A DNA stretch of 64,000 nucleotides, taken from the NCBI RefSeq assembly GCF_014648115.1, contig NZ_BMQM01000002.1:186001-250000 (forward strand), given 5' to 3'. Numbering within the stretch: the first letter of the stretch is position 1; each line of letters opens with the position of its first letter. The notes under the pieces were generated by a model. It was given only the letters and a program-made list of their open reading frames with translations, ran no database searches and was not told where the DNA came from. The stretch comes from Deinococcus seoulensis (GTDB lineage: Bacteria; Deinococcota; Deinococci; Deinococcales; Deinococcaceae). Shown in pieces: positions 38,839-50,365 of the stretch. Made by a program: the position numbers and the translations under genes.

Positions 38839-39693
38839 ATGCCGGAACCCAGACTCGTGCAGGACGCCATGCACCACCGCGCCGTGACCATCGGCGCGCA
38901 CGAACTTCTCAGTGACGCCGTGGTCGCCATGCAGGAACTCGGCGTGAAACGCCTGCCCGTGGTGCAGGACGGGCGTGTGGTGGGCATCGTCACGGACGGC
39001 GAGGTGCGCCGCGCCCTGCCTGCCCTGAGCGAGGGCCTGAGCGCCTGGGCGTTCACGGATCGCGTGGGTCGCGTGCGGGTCAGCCACATCATGCGGCAGC
39101 CTGCGCTGACCACCACGCCCGGCACGCCCCTGCCTGCCGCTATCCGCGTGATGCTGGAGCGCCGCGTGGGTGGCCTGCCGGTCGTGCAGCCCGACACGGG
39201 TGAACTGCTGGGCATGCTGACCCTGACGGACGTGCTGCGCGCCGAGGAGCATCAGCCCCGGTTGCAGTGGGGGTCGGCCGATCAGCACATGACCCGTGAC
39301 GTGGTCACTGTCGCCGCCGACGCGCCCCTCAGTGACGGCGCGGCGCGGTTGCACGTGGCGCGGCTGCGGGTGCTGCCGGTCATGGACGGCCCCACCCTGG
39401 TGGGCGTGCTGCACGACACTGACGTGACGGCCGCGCTGGACCGGGCCGGGGGAGCGCATGGTCCCACCCTGCTGGGCGCGCACTTCCTGCTGCCGGAACT
39501 GAAGGTCAGGGACCTGATGCGCCCGCCCGGCGGGTACCTGCGCGAGGGAACGCCCATGCGTGACGCCCTGACCCGCATGCTGGAAGCCGACGTGCACGGC
39601 CTGCCCGTCATTGACGGCGGCGGCGAGCTGCTGGGCGTGCTCACGATCAGCGACGTCCTGCGAACCCTGCTGGGCGAGGGTGTGGGCGCCTGA
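38839..39693 (+). CDS. Protein with four CBS domains, 284 aa
   Basis: Four CBS motifs form two Bateman modules: around 7-55 (VQDAMHHRAVTIGAHE, RLPVVQDGRVVGIVTDGEV), 80-128 (VSHIMRQPALTTTPGT, GGLPVVQ, GMLTLTDVLR), 143-190 and 222-280 (VRDLMRPPGGYL, GLPVIDGGGELLGVLTISDVL). CBS pairs bind adenine nucleotides and usually regulate an attached enzyme or channel, but here there is nothing else in the protein, so it may sense energy charge and act on a partner. The start ATG 38839 has CAGGAGG upstream; a longer frame to 38734 exists without such a site. Confidence 0.85.
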   Translation: MPEPRLVQDAMHHRAVTIGAHELLSDAVVAMQELGVKRLPVVQDGRVVGIVTDGEVRRALPALSEGLSAWAFTDRVGRVRVSHIMRQPALTTTPGTPLPAAIRVMLERRVGGLPVVQPDTGELLGMLTLTDVLRAEEHQPRLQWGSADQHMTRDVVTVAADAPLSDGAARLHVARLRVLPVMDGPTLVGVLHDTDVTAALDRAGGAHGPTLLGAHFLLPELKVRDLMRPPGGYLREGTPMRDALTRMLEADVHGLPVIDGGGELLGVLTISDVLRTLLGEGVGA

Positions 39694-39716
39694 CCGGACG
39701 CGCCGGGTCAGGGTGA

Positions 39717-39798
39717 ACTGCATAATCGCCTCCCCGCACCCGCTGTTTTGACCACAAGCTCAGGTCGTTTAGACCCCAAGCTTTCGCAACTATGCAGT
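39717..39798. repeat. Inverted and direct repeats in the gap before tRNA-Ile
   Basis: ACTGCATA at 39717-39724 is mirrored by TATGCAGT at 39791-39798. Between them GACCACAAGCT (39750-39760) and GACCCCAAGCT (39772-39782) form a direct repeat 22 bp apart. No gene is present. The purpose is unknown. Confidence 0.55.
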
Positions 39799-39836
39799 CG
39801 GATGCATACCTGCACGCCCCGCAGGTAAAACGAAAG

Positions 39837-39857
39837 AACCCCGTCAATGACGGGGTT
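39837..39857 (-). terminator. Terminator of tRNA-Ile
   Basis: AACCCCGTCA (39837-39846) pairs with TGACGGGGTT (39848-39857). On the minus strand a T-rich TTCTTTCG follows; on the plus strand TTTTCTGTTCTT follows, so it may work in both directions. Confidence 0.75.
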
Positions 39858-39866
39858 TTCTGTTCT

Positions 39867-39943
<77 letters not shown>

Positions 39944-39988
39944 GCACCTCTGTTTGCTTCGCGCTGTCCTCTCGGGCAGGCGGGCATA

Positions 39989-40017
39989 AATGTATCAGGG
40001 GTTCGGGAAGCTGTCAA
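39989..40017 (-). promoter_or_regulatory. Consensus promoter of tRNA-Ile
   Basis: On the minus strand a perfect TTGACA (40012-40017) and TACATT (39989-39994) are separated by exactly 17 bp, about 45 nt before the tRNA 5' end. Confidence 0.8.
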
Positions 40018-40035
40018 CTGCCGGGGTGGTATGCG

Positions 40036-41166
<1,131 letters not shown>

Positions 41167-41213
41167 GCGGTCAGTGTGGCAGACGGCGGGCGGCCGGGCG
41201 CGGGCGGTTGCTT

Positions 41214-41219
41214 TACAGT
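41214..41219 (+). promoter_or_regulatory. -10 box TACAGT (leaderless Nudix gene)
   Basis: TACAGT lies 6 nt before the ATG at 41226, no Shine-Dalgarno sequence. Confidence 0.55.
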
Positions 41220-41225
41220 CTGGGC

Positions 41226-41783
41226 ATGAGCGGAAGTCAGGACGGGCCGGGCGCGGCGGGCACGCGGGTGGTGTTCGACGGGCACATCGTGCGCCTGGAG
41301 ATCATGGACGGCAAGTGGGAGATCGTGCGGCACGCGAGCGCCGTGGCGGTCCTGGCCCTGAACGGGCGCGGCGAGATGCTGCTGGTGCGGCAGGCGCGGC
41401 GGGCGGTGGGCGCAGTGACGGTGGAGGCCCCGGCGGGCCTGATCGACGCGGGCGAGGAACCGGTGGGCGCGGCGCGGCGGGAGTTGCAGGAGGAGGCCGG
41501 GCTGGACGGGGACATGGAACTCCTGACGCGCTTCTACTCCAGTCCCGGTTTCTGTGACGAGGAGCTGTTCGTGTTCCACGCGACGAACCTGCGCGAGAGC
41601 AAGTTGCCGCACGACGAGGACGAGGAGGGCATCGAGGTGCTGTGGCTGCCGCCGGCGCAGGTGCTGTCGGGCCTGCGGGACGGCTCGCTGGTCGGGAGTG
41701 CCTCGACGGTCACGGCGGCGCTGTACGGCCTTCAGCTGCTGGCCGGGAGCACTGCCGGGCGTGCGGGGCAGGAGCCGTCGTGA
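41226..41783 (+). CDS. Nudix hydrolase (ADP-ribose pyrophosphatase type), 185 aa
   Basis: The Nudix box is complete, GLIDAGEE...ARRELQEEAGL, around residues 76-98, and the LEIMDGKWEIVRH and VEAPAGLIDAGEEP context resembles ADP-ribose or ADP-sugar pyrophosphatases, which hydrolyse nucleoside diphosphates linked to another moiety. Many Nudix proteins are a hallmark of Deinococcus. The chosen start, ATG 41226, is leaderless. It overlaps ribF by 4 nt (GTGA). Confidence 0.9.
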   Translation: MSGSQDGPGAAGTRVVFDGHIVRLEIMDGKWEIVRHASAVAVLALNGRGEMLLVRQARRAVGAVTVEAPAGLIDAGEEPVGAARRELQEEAGLDGDMELLTRFYSSPGFCDEELFVFHATNLRESKLPHDEDEEGIEVLWLPPAQVLSGLRDGSLVGSASTVTAALYGLQLLAGSTAGRAGQEPS

Positions 41784-42691
41784 AGACGTACGTCTCCCCT
41801 GGCCAGCGCCCGGACACGGCGACGGTCGTGGCGGTCGGATCGTTCGACGGCGTGCACCTGGGCCATCAGGCGCTGATCGCGCAGTTGAAGGCCAAGGCGC
41901 GTGAGCACCGGGTGCCGAGCGTGGTGTACACCTTCGATCCGCCCACGCGGGTGCTGACGCAGGGCGTGGAGTTCCTGTCCACCCTGCCCGAGAAACTGGA
42001 CCTGCTGGGCCGCTACGGGGTGGACGAGACGATCGCGGCGTCGTTCACGCCGGAGTTCGCGTCGCGGCCCAAGGAGGCGTTCCTGGACGACCTGCGGCAG
42101 TTGCGGCCCCGCACGGTCGTGGTCGGCGAGGACTTTCACTTCGGGCGGGGCCGGGCGGGCGGCGTGGACGACCTGCGCCGGGTCGCGCCGGAAGTGGTGA
42201 CGCTCCCGATGCATCAGCTGGGCGGCGAGGACATCAAGAGTACCCGCATCCGCGAGTACCTGCGGGCCGGGGACGTGGTGGGCGCCGGCCGCCTGCTGGG
42301 CCGCCACTACGACGCGCAGGGCGTGGTCGTGCAGGGCGACCGCTTGGGCCGCACCATCGGCTGGCCGACCGCGAACATCCGCGTACCGGACGGCAAGGCC
42401 CTGCCGCTGGGCGTGTTCGCGGTCGTGGCGGTCGGGGACCCGGCACTGGAAGGCGGGGGGCGCTGGCACGGCATGGCGAACGTCGGCTTCCGCCCGACCG
42501 TGAACGGTCAGGACCGCCGCTTCGAGGTGAACCTGTTCGATTTCAGCGGCGACCTGTACGGGCAGGAGTTGCAGGTGAAGTTCTTCGCGCACCTGCGCGG
42601 CGAGCAGAAGTTCAGCGGCCTGGACGAACTGAAAGCCCAGATCGCCCGCGACGCGCAGGCCGCGCGCGAAACCCTGAAAGACGTCCGCTGA
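41780..42691 (+). CDS. ribF: Bifunctional riboflavin kinase/FAD synthetase RibF, 303 aa
   Basis: RibF makes FMN and then FAD. The N-terminal nucleotidyltransferase domain has GSFDGVHLGHQALI with the HxGH site and the VVGEDFHFGRGRAG and STRIREYL segments; the C-terminal riboflavin kinase domain has GRTIGWPTANI, GVFAVVA and HGMANVGFRPT. GTG 41780 overlaps the preceding stop and has GGAG upstream. Coupling to a Nudix hydrolase suggests nucleotide cofactor turnover, an inference. Confidence 0.95.
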   Translation: MKTYVSPGQRPDTATVVAVGSFDGVHLGHQALIAQLKAKAREHRVPSVVYTFDPPTRVLTQGVEFLSTLPEKLDLLGRYGVDETIAASFTPEFASRPKEAFLDDLRQLRPRTVVVGEDFHFGRGRAGGVDDLRRVAPEVVTLPMHQLGGEDIKSTRIREYLRAGDVVGAGRLLGRHYDAQGVVVQGDRLGRTIGWPTANIRVPDGKALPLGVFAVVAVGDPALEGGGRWHGMANVGFRPTVNGQDRRFEVNLFDFSGDLYGQELQVKFFAHLRGEQKFSGLDELKAQIARDAQAARETLKDVR

Positions 42692-42705
42692 CAGGAAACT
42701 GTGGA

Positions 42706-42726
42706 CCCTCTCCCCAGGGGAGAGGG
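42706..42726. terminator. Hairpin after ribF
   Basis: CCCTCTCCCC (42706-42715) pairs with GGGGAGAGGG (42717-42726). It lacks a T run. The CCCTCTCC motif with the following GTGAGGGGTG stretch resembles a repetitive intergenic sequence found in many GC-rich genomes. Confidence 0.5.
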
Positions 42727-42774
42727 CGCCGCGCCAGCGGCGAGTGAGGGGTGTGGCGGGTGAGGGGTCACGCG

Positions 42775-42800
42775 CTTACTTCAGGGGCTTACTTCAGGGG
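42775..42800. repeat. 13-bp tandem duplication at the stop codon of the 42789 gene
   Basis: CTTACTTCAGGGG occurs at 42775-42787 and immediately again at 42788-42800. The second unit contains the stop codon and last codons of the minus-strand gene. Confidence 0.8.
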
Positions 42801-43319
42801 CGTGAAGTTGCGGATGGTCCACTCGCCGAACCCGTCGGCGATGCCGTTGTCGCCCATGCCGGAGTACACGCGGGTGGGGTAGCCGAGGGCCGGGTCGAAG
42901 CTGAGCTGCACGTCCGGGCAGGCGGCGCGGGACTGGCGTTGCAGGGTCTGGAACAGGTCGTCGAAGCGCGCCTCGATGGTCTGCGGGGCCAGGTGGTTGG
43001 GTTCCCCCTCCTGGCCGGGCAGCAGGTCGGTGCGGGTCACGCGGCCGCCCATGACGGTCACGCGGGTTTCGGGGAACAGGACGGGCGCGGCGATCTGGCG
43101 CAGGTCGTAGGTGTAACTGGCGGGCCGCCCGGCGTTCCACTGGGCGCGGGCGCGGGCCAGTTGCGCTTTCAGGGCCGTGAAGTCCGGGCGCACGTACCCG
43201 TCGCGGCAGGTGACGGCCGGGGTGGGCATGGGGCCGCCGCCACCGGCCTGCGCGGGGGTCAGGGCGCTCAGGGCGACGAGGGCAGCGGGAAGCAGCAGGG
43301 CGGCGCGCAGGGGGGGCAT
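42789..43319 (-). CDS. Secreted DUF6174-like protein, 176 aa
   Basis: A signal peptide (1-25, ending AQA) is followed by QWNAGRPASYTYDLRQ, a GGRVTR segment and SFDPALGYPTRVYSGMGDNGIADGFGEWTI, the W...P.SY.Y and GYPT layout of the DUF6174 family. Members are small exported proteins of unknown function. A 13-bp duplication lies at its stop codon. Confidence 0.8.
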   Translation of the reverse strand: MPPLRAALLLPAALVALSALTPAQAGGGGPMPTPAVTCRDGYVRPDFTALKAQLARARAQWNAGRPASYTYDLRQIAAPVLFPETRVTVMGGRVTRTDLLPGQEGEPNHLAPQTIEARFDDLFQTLQRQSRAACPDVQLSFDPALGYPTRVYSGMGDNGIADGFGEWTIRNFTPLK

Positions 43320-43387
43320 GGGGCGCAGCGTACCCGCCCAGGCTGACGCGCGGCTGAGCCGGGCGCTGGCCGTTCGTTACGGCAGGA

Positions 43388-43449
43388 GGCGGGACGGTGA
43401 CTGGCGGGACCGGTGGCTGGCAGGACCGGTAGTTGGCGGGACGGTGGCT
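43388..43449. repeat. Four-unit minisatellite in the gap before mqnD
   Basis: Units of 15-16 bp at 43388-43402, 43403-43418, 43419-43434 and 43435-43449 share GGC(G/A)GGAC(C)GGT. The gap holds no gene; the mqnD promoter box starts 31 bp later. Confidence 0.75.
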
Positions 43450-43479
43450 GGCCTCGCGTTCCGGGTGGGCGGGCGGGCG

Positions 43480-43485
43480 TACCCT
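43480..43485 (+). promoter_or_regulatory. -10 box TACCCT of mqnD (leaderless)
   Basis: TACCCT lies 7 nt before the ATG at 43493. Confidence 0.55.
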
Positions 43486-43492
43486 GGGCGGC

Positions 43493-44377
43493 ATGAGTTC
43501 GCACCTGCCGTCTTCGCCCACGCCTGTCACGTCTGACCTTCCGGCGGTGCTGGAACTGGGGTACTCGCTGTGCCCGAACGACACGTTCATCTTTCACGCG
43601 CTGCACGCGGGGCTGGTGCGGGGGCCGCTGCCGGTGCGCGAGGTGCTGGAGGACGTGCAGACCCTGAACGACTGGGCCGTGCAGGGCCGCCTGCCCATGA
43701 CGAAAATCAGTTACCGCGCGTACTTCAGCGTGATGGACCGCTACGTGGCGCTGCGCGCCGGCGGGGCGCTGGGCCGGGGCGTGGGGCCGCTGATCGTGAC
43801 GCGCGGGGACGTGCAGGACCTGAACGGCCGCACGGTCGCCTCGCCGGGCGCGCTGACCACGGCAGAACTGCTGCTGCGGCTGGTCTACCCGCAGGTGAAC
43901 GTGATCCGCATGCGCTACGACGAGGTCATGCCCGCCGTGCAGCGCGGCGGGTTCGGGGGGCAGCCCATCGACGCGGGCCTGATCATTCACGAGTCGCGCT
44001 TCACCTTCCACGAGTACGGGTTGACCCGCCTGCTGGACCTGGGCGCGTGGTGGGAGGAGGACACCGGCCTGCCGCTGCCGCTGGGCGCGATCCTGGTGCG
44101 CCGGGACCTGCCGCACGATGTGCAGCGCGACCTGAACGCGGCGGTGCGCGGCAGCCTGGAGTACGCGTACGCACACCCGGAGGCGTCACGCGCATACATC
44201 CGGCAGCACGCGCTGGAGATGTCGGACGAGGTCATGCAGGCGCACATCGACCTGTACGTGAATCCCTTCAGCCTGGACGTGGGCGAGGAGGGCGAGCGGG
44301 CCGTGCGGGAACTGCACCGCCGGGCCGTACAGGTCGGGGCCGCGCCCGACACGAGCCAGACGTTGTTCGTCGGTTGA
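43493..44377 (+). CDS. mqnD: 1,4-dihydroxy-6-naphthoate synthase MqnD, 294 aa
   Basis: MqnD acts in the futalosine pathway of menaquinone synthesis, converting cyclic dehypoxanthine futalosine to 1,4-dihydroxy-6-naphthoate. LGYSLCPNDTFIFHAL near residue 23, MTKISYRAYFSVMD, the GVGPLIVTRGD segment and IDAGLIIHESRFTFHEYGL match the MqnA/MqnD periplasmic-binding-protein fold, with the CPND motif favouring MqnD. The start ATG 43493 is leaderless. No other mqn gene is in the window. Confidence 0.9.
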   Translation: MSSHLPSSPTPVTSDLPAVLELGYSLCPNDTFIFHALHAGLVRGPLPVREVLEDVQTLNDWAVQGRLPMTKISYRAYFSVMDRYVALRAGGALGRGVGPLIVTRGDVQDLNGRTVASPGALTTAELLLRLVYPQVNVIRMRYDEVMPAVQRGGFGGQPIDAGLIIHESRFTFHEYGLTRLLDLGAWWEEDTGLPLPLGAILVRRDLPHDVQRDLNAAVRGSLEYAYAHPEASRAYIRQHALEMSDEVMQAHIDLYVNPFSLDVGEEGERAVRELHRRAVQVGAAPDTSQTLFVG

Positions 44378-44632
44378 CCGTGGCGGCCGGTGGCTCTGGC
44401 CGGGACGGCGGGAGTGTCGGGGCGGCCCGGTTCATGAACGTCCTGCTGAGCTGACGTTGTGGGGGCGCTGAACGAAGCTTCACAAGGTGGTGAGGCCCCC
44501 GTTGCGGCAGGAAGGCCTCTGGGATGGTGGGTCCGTTCCAACCCAATCTGCCGGGCCCTGACCGGCGCCCCACTGCGGGTGCCTGCGGCGCACAGTTCAG
44601 CGGCTGATTCATTCCCCAGCGAGGCCAACCCC

Positions 44633-45514
44633 ATGAAACGATCCCTGACGACCCTGACCACCCTGACCGCCCTCCTGTGTGCTTCTGCCCTGGCGGGCGG
44701 CGCGCAGGGCCAGACCATTCCTGACCGCGGGACCGTGACCGTGAACGGCGCGACCGTCTTCTACAAGGCCACCGGTTCCGGCGAGCCCCTGCTGCTGATT
44801 CACGGGTACCCCCTGAGCGGGGAGCTGTTCAAGAACAACCGCACCCTGCCCGGGTACCGCGTGATCACGGTGGACCTGCCGGGCTTCGGCCAGAGCCGCG
44901 CGCCGGGCCGTGAAGCCAGCATCGAGAACTACGCGACCACCATGCTGGGCTTCATGGACGCCGTGGGCCTGGACCGCGCCGTGGTGGGCGGCATGAGCAT
45001 GGGCGGCATGACGCTGCTCCAGATGTACAAGAACGCCCCCGACCGCTTCAAGGGCCTGATCCTGATCGACACGACCGCCGAGCCGTCCGGCGTGGCCGAG
45101 AAAGCCAACTGGCTGGGCACCGCGCAGCAGGCCGAGCAGAAGGGCGTGGCCAGCCTGGTCGACATCCTGATGCCGCGCATGCTGACCTCGGTCAGCCGCA
45201 GCACCATGCCTAATCAGGTGCAGCACCTGGGCGGTCTGGTCAAGGCCGCCAGCCTGAACGGCGCGGTGGGCGGGGCCGTGGCGCTCGCCAACCGCCCGGA
45301 CGCCAACCCGGTCCTGCCGACCATCCGCGTGCCCACCCTGATCATCGCGGGCATGGAAGACAACCTGACCCCCACCGAACTGCAGGTGAAGATGAACATG
45401 GCCATTCCCGGCAGCCGACTGGTGAACATTCCCGGCGCGGGCCACGCGGCCACCTTCGAGAAGGCCCTGGCCGTCAACGCCGCCCTGCGCGCCTGGCTGC
45501 CCACCACCCGCTGA
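44633..45514 (+). CDS. Secreted alpha/beta-hydrolase, 293 aa
   Basis: A signal peptide (about 1-27) is followed by an alpha/beta-hydrolase fold with the oxyanion HGYPLSGE near 57, nucleophile S122 in GGMSMGG, acid D243 in GMEDN and H271 in GAGHAA. The family includes esterases and C-C hydrolases; the substrate is unknown. The start ATG 44633 has GCGAGG upstream. A 255-nt gap precedes it, in which I see no gene. A strong terminator follows. Confidence 0.88.
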   Translation: MKRSLTTLTTLTALLCASALAGGAQGQTIPDRGTVTVNGATVFYKATGSGEPLLLIHGYPLSGELFKNNRTLPGYRVITVDLPGFGQSRAPGREASIENYATTMLGFMDAVGLDRAVVGGMSMGGMTLLQMYKNAPDRFKGLILIDTTAEPSGVAEKANWLGTAQQAEQKGVASLVDILMPRMLTSVSRSTMPNQVQHLGGLVKAASLNGAVGGAVALANRPDANPVLPTIRVPTLIIAGMEDNLTPTELQVKMNMAIPGSRLVNIPGAGHAATFEKALAVNAALRAWLPTTR

Positions 45515-45521
45515 GCGGCCG

Positions 45522-45563
45522 GGGTCGGGCGGGCTCTGCTATGCCCGCCCGACCCTCTGTTTT
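45522..45563 (+). terminator. Rho-independent terminator
   Basis: A perfect 13-bp stem (45522-45534 with 45543-45555), 8-nt loop and following TCTGTTTTG. Confidence 0.9.
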
Positions 45564-45623
45564 GCCTTCCCTCTGGCCTGCCATTTCTCCCGCCTGATGT
45601 CCGTGTTCACACAAGGAGTGTCC

Positions 45624-46862
<1,239 letters not shown>

Positions 46863-46863
46863 C

Positions 46864-48300
46864 ATGCAGCGCGTCTCAAGAAAGCGCACCCTGATCACGG
46901 CGGCCCTGCTGGGGGGCGCGGCGCTCGCCGGGATCGGACTGGCGGGCGGCGCGGGCATGTCCATGGCGGCCCCAGCCTCCACGCCGCTGAAGGCCACGGC
47001 GGCCCTGCGTGACACCGCCGGCCAGGTGCTCGGCACCGCCACCTTCGAGCAGCAGGGGGCAGGCGTGCGCATCACAGTGAACGTGACCGGCCTGAAGCCC
47101 GGCCAGCACGGCATGCACGTCCACGATTACGGGCGCTGCACGCCCGGCGTGGACGCGAGCACGAACGCGGTCGTGGCGTTCGGCGGGGCCGGTGGTCACT
47201 TCGACCCCGGCATGAGCCGCAACCACGACGACCCGCAGGCGGACAACCACGCCGGGCACGGCGGGGACCTGCCCATGCTGACGGTCGGCGCGGACGGCAC
47301 CGGGCGCATGACAGTGGTGACAGACAAGGTCAGCCTGACCGGCATGGACGGCGTCCTGAACCGCTCGCTGGTCATTCACGCCCAGCCCGACGATTACCGG
47401 AGCGACCCGTCCGGCATGACCGGCGCGCGCGAACGCTGCGGGGTCATCACGCGCGACAGCTTCAGTGTGCGCGACTACCCGCTGCCCGGCCCGCAGGACT
47501 TCCCGGAGGGGGTGGCCGTCGACGCCGCCCGTGGCGTGGCGTACACCGGCAGCGCCGCGACTGGCACCATCTACGCTGTGAACCTGGGCAGCGGCGCCGT
47601 CACGAAATTCGCCGAGGGTGGGGGGCAGGGGCGGGCCTCCGCGCTGGGCCTGAAGGTGGACGCGCAGGGCCGCGTGTGGGCGGCGGGCGGCGCGAGCGGC
47701 ACCGTCAGCGTCCTGCGGCCCGACGGGTTCCCGGTCGCGATCCTGAACACCCCCAAGTCCCCGAACGCGTACGTGAACGACCTGACGCCCGCCCCGGACG
47801 GCAACGTGTACGTCACGGATTCCAGCCGACCCGTGATCTTCCGGGTCACGCCGGACCTGAAACTCAGCGCGTGGCTGGACCTGAGCGGCACGCCCATCCG
47901 CTACGCCCCCGGCATCAACCTGAACGGCATCGTGGCCACGCCGGACGGCCGGGCGCTGCTGACCGTGCAGCTGAACACCGGCGACCTGTGGCGCATCGAC
48001 CTGCGCACCAAGGCCGTGCGGCGCGTCATGACCGGCCTGACGCGCGGGGACGGCCTGCTGCTCGACGGGCGCACGCTGTACGTGGTACGTAACGCCGAGG
48101 GGGTCATCACGAAGGTCAGCCTGAACGCCGACTGGACCGCCGGGCAGGTCGTGGCCGAAGAACCGCTGGCGGGACTGCGCTTCCCGACGACCCTCGCGGC
48201 GTTCGGCGGCGATCTGATCGTGCCCCAGGGGCAGCTCGACAAGTTGCAGGGCGGCACGCCCGAGACGCCGTTCCGCCTGACCCGCTTCAAGAAATTCTGA
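46864..48300 (+). CDS. Cu/Zn superoxide dismutase fused to a beta-propeller, 478 aa
   Basis: After an N-terminal signal or anchor (about 1-36), residues 40-195 form a SodC domain with all metal ligands: H85 and H87, H112 in GGHFDP, H121, H132 and D135 in GHGGDLP, and H172 in VIHAQPDDY, plus C92 and C192 as the disulfide. Residues about 205-478 form an SMP-30/NHL-type propeller (FPEGVAVDAARGVAYTG, LGLKVDAQGRVWAAGG, VNDLTPAPDGNVYVTDSS, LNGIVATPDGRALL). SodC converts superoxide to hydrogen peroxide in the periplasm; the role of the propeller is unknown. It is co-transcribed with the dehydrogenase ending 1 nt upstream. Confidence 0.87.
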   Translation: MQRVSRKRTLITAALLGGAALAGIGLAGGAGMSMAAPASTPLKATAALRDTAGQVLGTATFEQQGAGVRITVNVTGLKPGQHGMHVHDYGRCTPGVDASTNAVVAFGGAGGHFDPGMSRNHDDPQADNHAGHGGDLPMLTVGADGTGRMTVVTDKVSLTGMDGVLNRSLVIHAQPDDYRSDPSGMTGARERCGVITRDSFSVRDYPLPGPQDFPEGVAVDAARGVAYTGSAATGTIYAVNLGSGAVTKFAEGGGQGRASALGLKVDAQGRVWAAGGASGTVSVLRPDGFPVAILNTPKSPNAYVNDLTPAPDGNVYVTDSSRPVIFRVTPDLKLSAWLDLSGTPIRYAPGINLNGIVATPDGRALLTVQLNTGDLWRIDLRTKAVRRVMTGLTRGDGLLLDGRTLYVVRNAEGVITKVSLNADWTAGQVVAEEPLAGLRFPTTLAAFGGDLIVPQGQLDKLQGGTPETPFRLTRFKKF

Positions 48301-48385
48301 CCGGTATCCGCCCTGACCGGGGCAGAGCGAACGGTTTTTACCTGCCACCCAGCCGGAGTCCGCATTCGTCCTTTCCTGTCAAGCT

Positions 48386-48412
48386 CCCCCACGGGCAACC
48401 CCCTCGTGGGGG
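48386..48412. terminator. Hairpin after the SOD fusion gene
   Basis: CCCCCACG (48386-48393) pairs with CGTGGGGG (48405-48412). There is no T run, so function as a terminator is tentative. Confidence 0.45.
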
Positions 48413-48454
48413 GCGTCTGTGCGAAAAGTAAGAACCGTGTGGAGACGATTGAGT

Positions 48455-48460
48455 TAGGCT
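48455..48460 (+). promoter_or_regulatory. -10 box TAGGCT (leaderless ABC gene at 48467)
   Basis: TAGGCT lies 6 nt before the GTG at 48467. Confidence 0.55.
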
Positions 48461-48466
48461 GTTCGG

Positions 48467-49405
<939 letters not shown>

Positions 49406-49445
49406 TGATCCCTGACACCCAACACCGCACCGGCCGGGTGAGCGC

Positions 49446-50219
49446 ATGCTGACCCTGCTGTCCCTGGAGTTCCGCAAGCTGTTCGGGGCGCGCAGCGTCC
49501 GGCTGGCGCTGCTGGTCACGTTCCTGATGCCGCTGCTGTGGGCGTTCGCGCCGCGCCTGAGCGCCCTGATTCAGGTGAACCTGGTCAGCGGGTGGCAACT
49601 GCCGGCCGTGAGTATCGGCGTGACCATCGGGTACCTGCTGCCGCTGTTCATTGCCGTGACGGTCGCCGAGATGATCGGCTCGGAAGTCGCGCAGGGCACC
49701 CTGGCGCCGCTGCTGCTGCGCCCCGTGGACCGCACCAAGGTCATTGCCAGCAAACTGATCACGGCCCTGGCGTACCCGTTCCTGCTGATCTTCACGACCG
49801 TGCTGGGCTCCCTGCTGGCCGGGATTCCGCTGGGCTTCGGGACGTTCACGGGCGGCACCGGGCTCGGGCCGGGCCTGTTCGTGGGCGTGGGAGAACTGAC
49901 CAGTGACGCCGCCTTCGCCGAGGTGCTGCGCGGCTCGCTGCTGGCCGGCGTGGTCCTGATGCCCATCGCGGCGCTGTCCCTGCTGTTCGGGGTGCTGTAC
50001 CTGAACACCGCCGCCGCCGCCCTGGCGACCTTCGCGGCGCTGATCGTCATGCGCCTGCTGGTCGTGCTGCCCGAAACCATCCAGCGCATCCTGCTGACCA
50101 GCCACCTGGGCCTGTACGTGCAGCAGGGCGACATCGTGCAGCCGCTGGTGCTGCTGCTGATCTACACCGCCGGCTTCGGCCTGATGAGCATCTTCGCCTT
50201 CGACCGCCGCGACGTGTAA
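49446..50219 (+). CDS. ABC-2 type permease, 257 aa
   Basis: The protein begins [28 protein letters not shown] and has about six membrane segments, with the [22 protein letters not shown] segment typical of ABC-2 permeases between the second and third. With the upstream ATPase it forms a complete exporter; the substrate is unknown. Its TAA stop codon at 50217-50219 is the left flank of the 13-bp repeat remnant. Confidence 0.88.
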   Translation: MLTLLSLEFRKLFGARSVRLALLVTFLMPLLWAFAPRLSALIQVNLVSGWQLPAVSIGVTIGYLLPLFIAVTVAEMIGSEVAQGTLAPLLLRPVDRTKVIASKLITALAYPFLLIFTTVLGSLLAGIPLGFGTFTGGTGLGPGLFVGVGELTSDAAFAEVLRGSLLAGVVLMPIAALSLLFGVLYLNTAAAALATFAALIVMRLLVVLPETIQRILLTSHLGLYVQQGDIVQPLVLLLIYTAGFGLMSIFAFDRRDV

Positions 50220-50232
50220 TACGGACTCCGTA
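50220..50232. mobile_element. 13-bp footprint of the MITE-like repeat
   Basis: TACGGACTCCGTA equals the two element ends fused head to tail with nothing between, flanked by TAA at 50217-50219 (the permease stop) and TAA at 50233-50235. It looks like what is left after loss of the interior of an element that had inserted into the stop codon. Confidence 0.65.
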
Positions 50233-50352
50233 TAACGGCCGCCCCACGATCCCGGCTCATTCCGGACCGGCACACCGCACCCGCGTGTGCCGGTCTCGCG
50301 TTTCCTCTGCCCGCACCCGCCCCTCCCCTTCCCGCCGGTCACGTTCAGGCGC

Positions 50353-50358
50353 TACCCT
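50353..50358 (+). promoter_or_regulatory. -10 box TACCCT (leaderless globin gene)
   Basis: TACCCT lies 7 nt before the ATG at 50366. Confidence 0.55.
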
Positions 50359-50365
50359 GACGGGC

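Noticed and set aside
42706..42770. Possible phage or plasmid attachment region at the CCCTCTCC hairpin
   Set aside because: No integrase, no tRNA and no direct repeat elsewhere in the window; the motif is common in GC-rich intergenic DNA.
42781..43590. Open frame on the minus strand covering the DUF6174-like gene in another frame
   Set aside because: Arg/Pro-rich shadow of the real gene, without signal or domain.
48350..48366. GGAGTCCGCATT near the end of the intergenic region before the ABC gene
   Set aside because: It partly matches the repeat end, but the other end and a 3-bp duplication are missing, so a chance match cannot be excluded.
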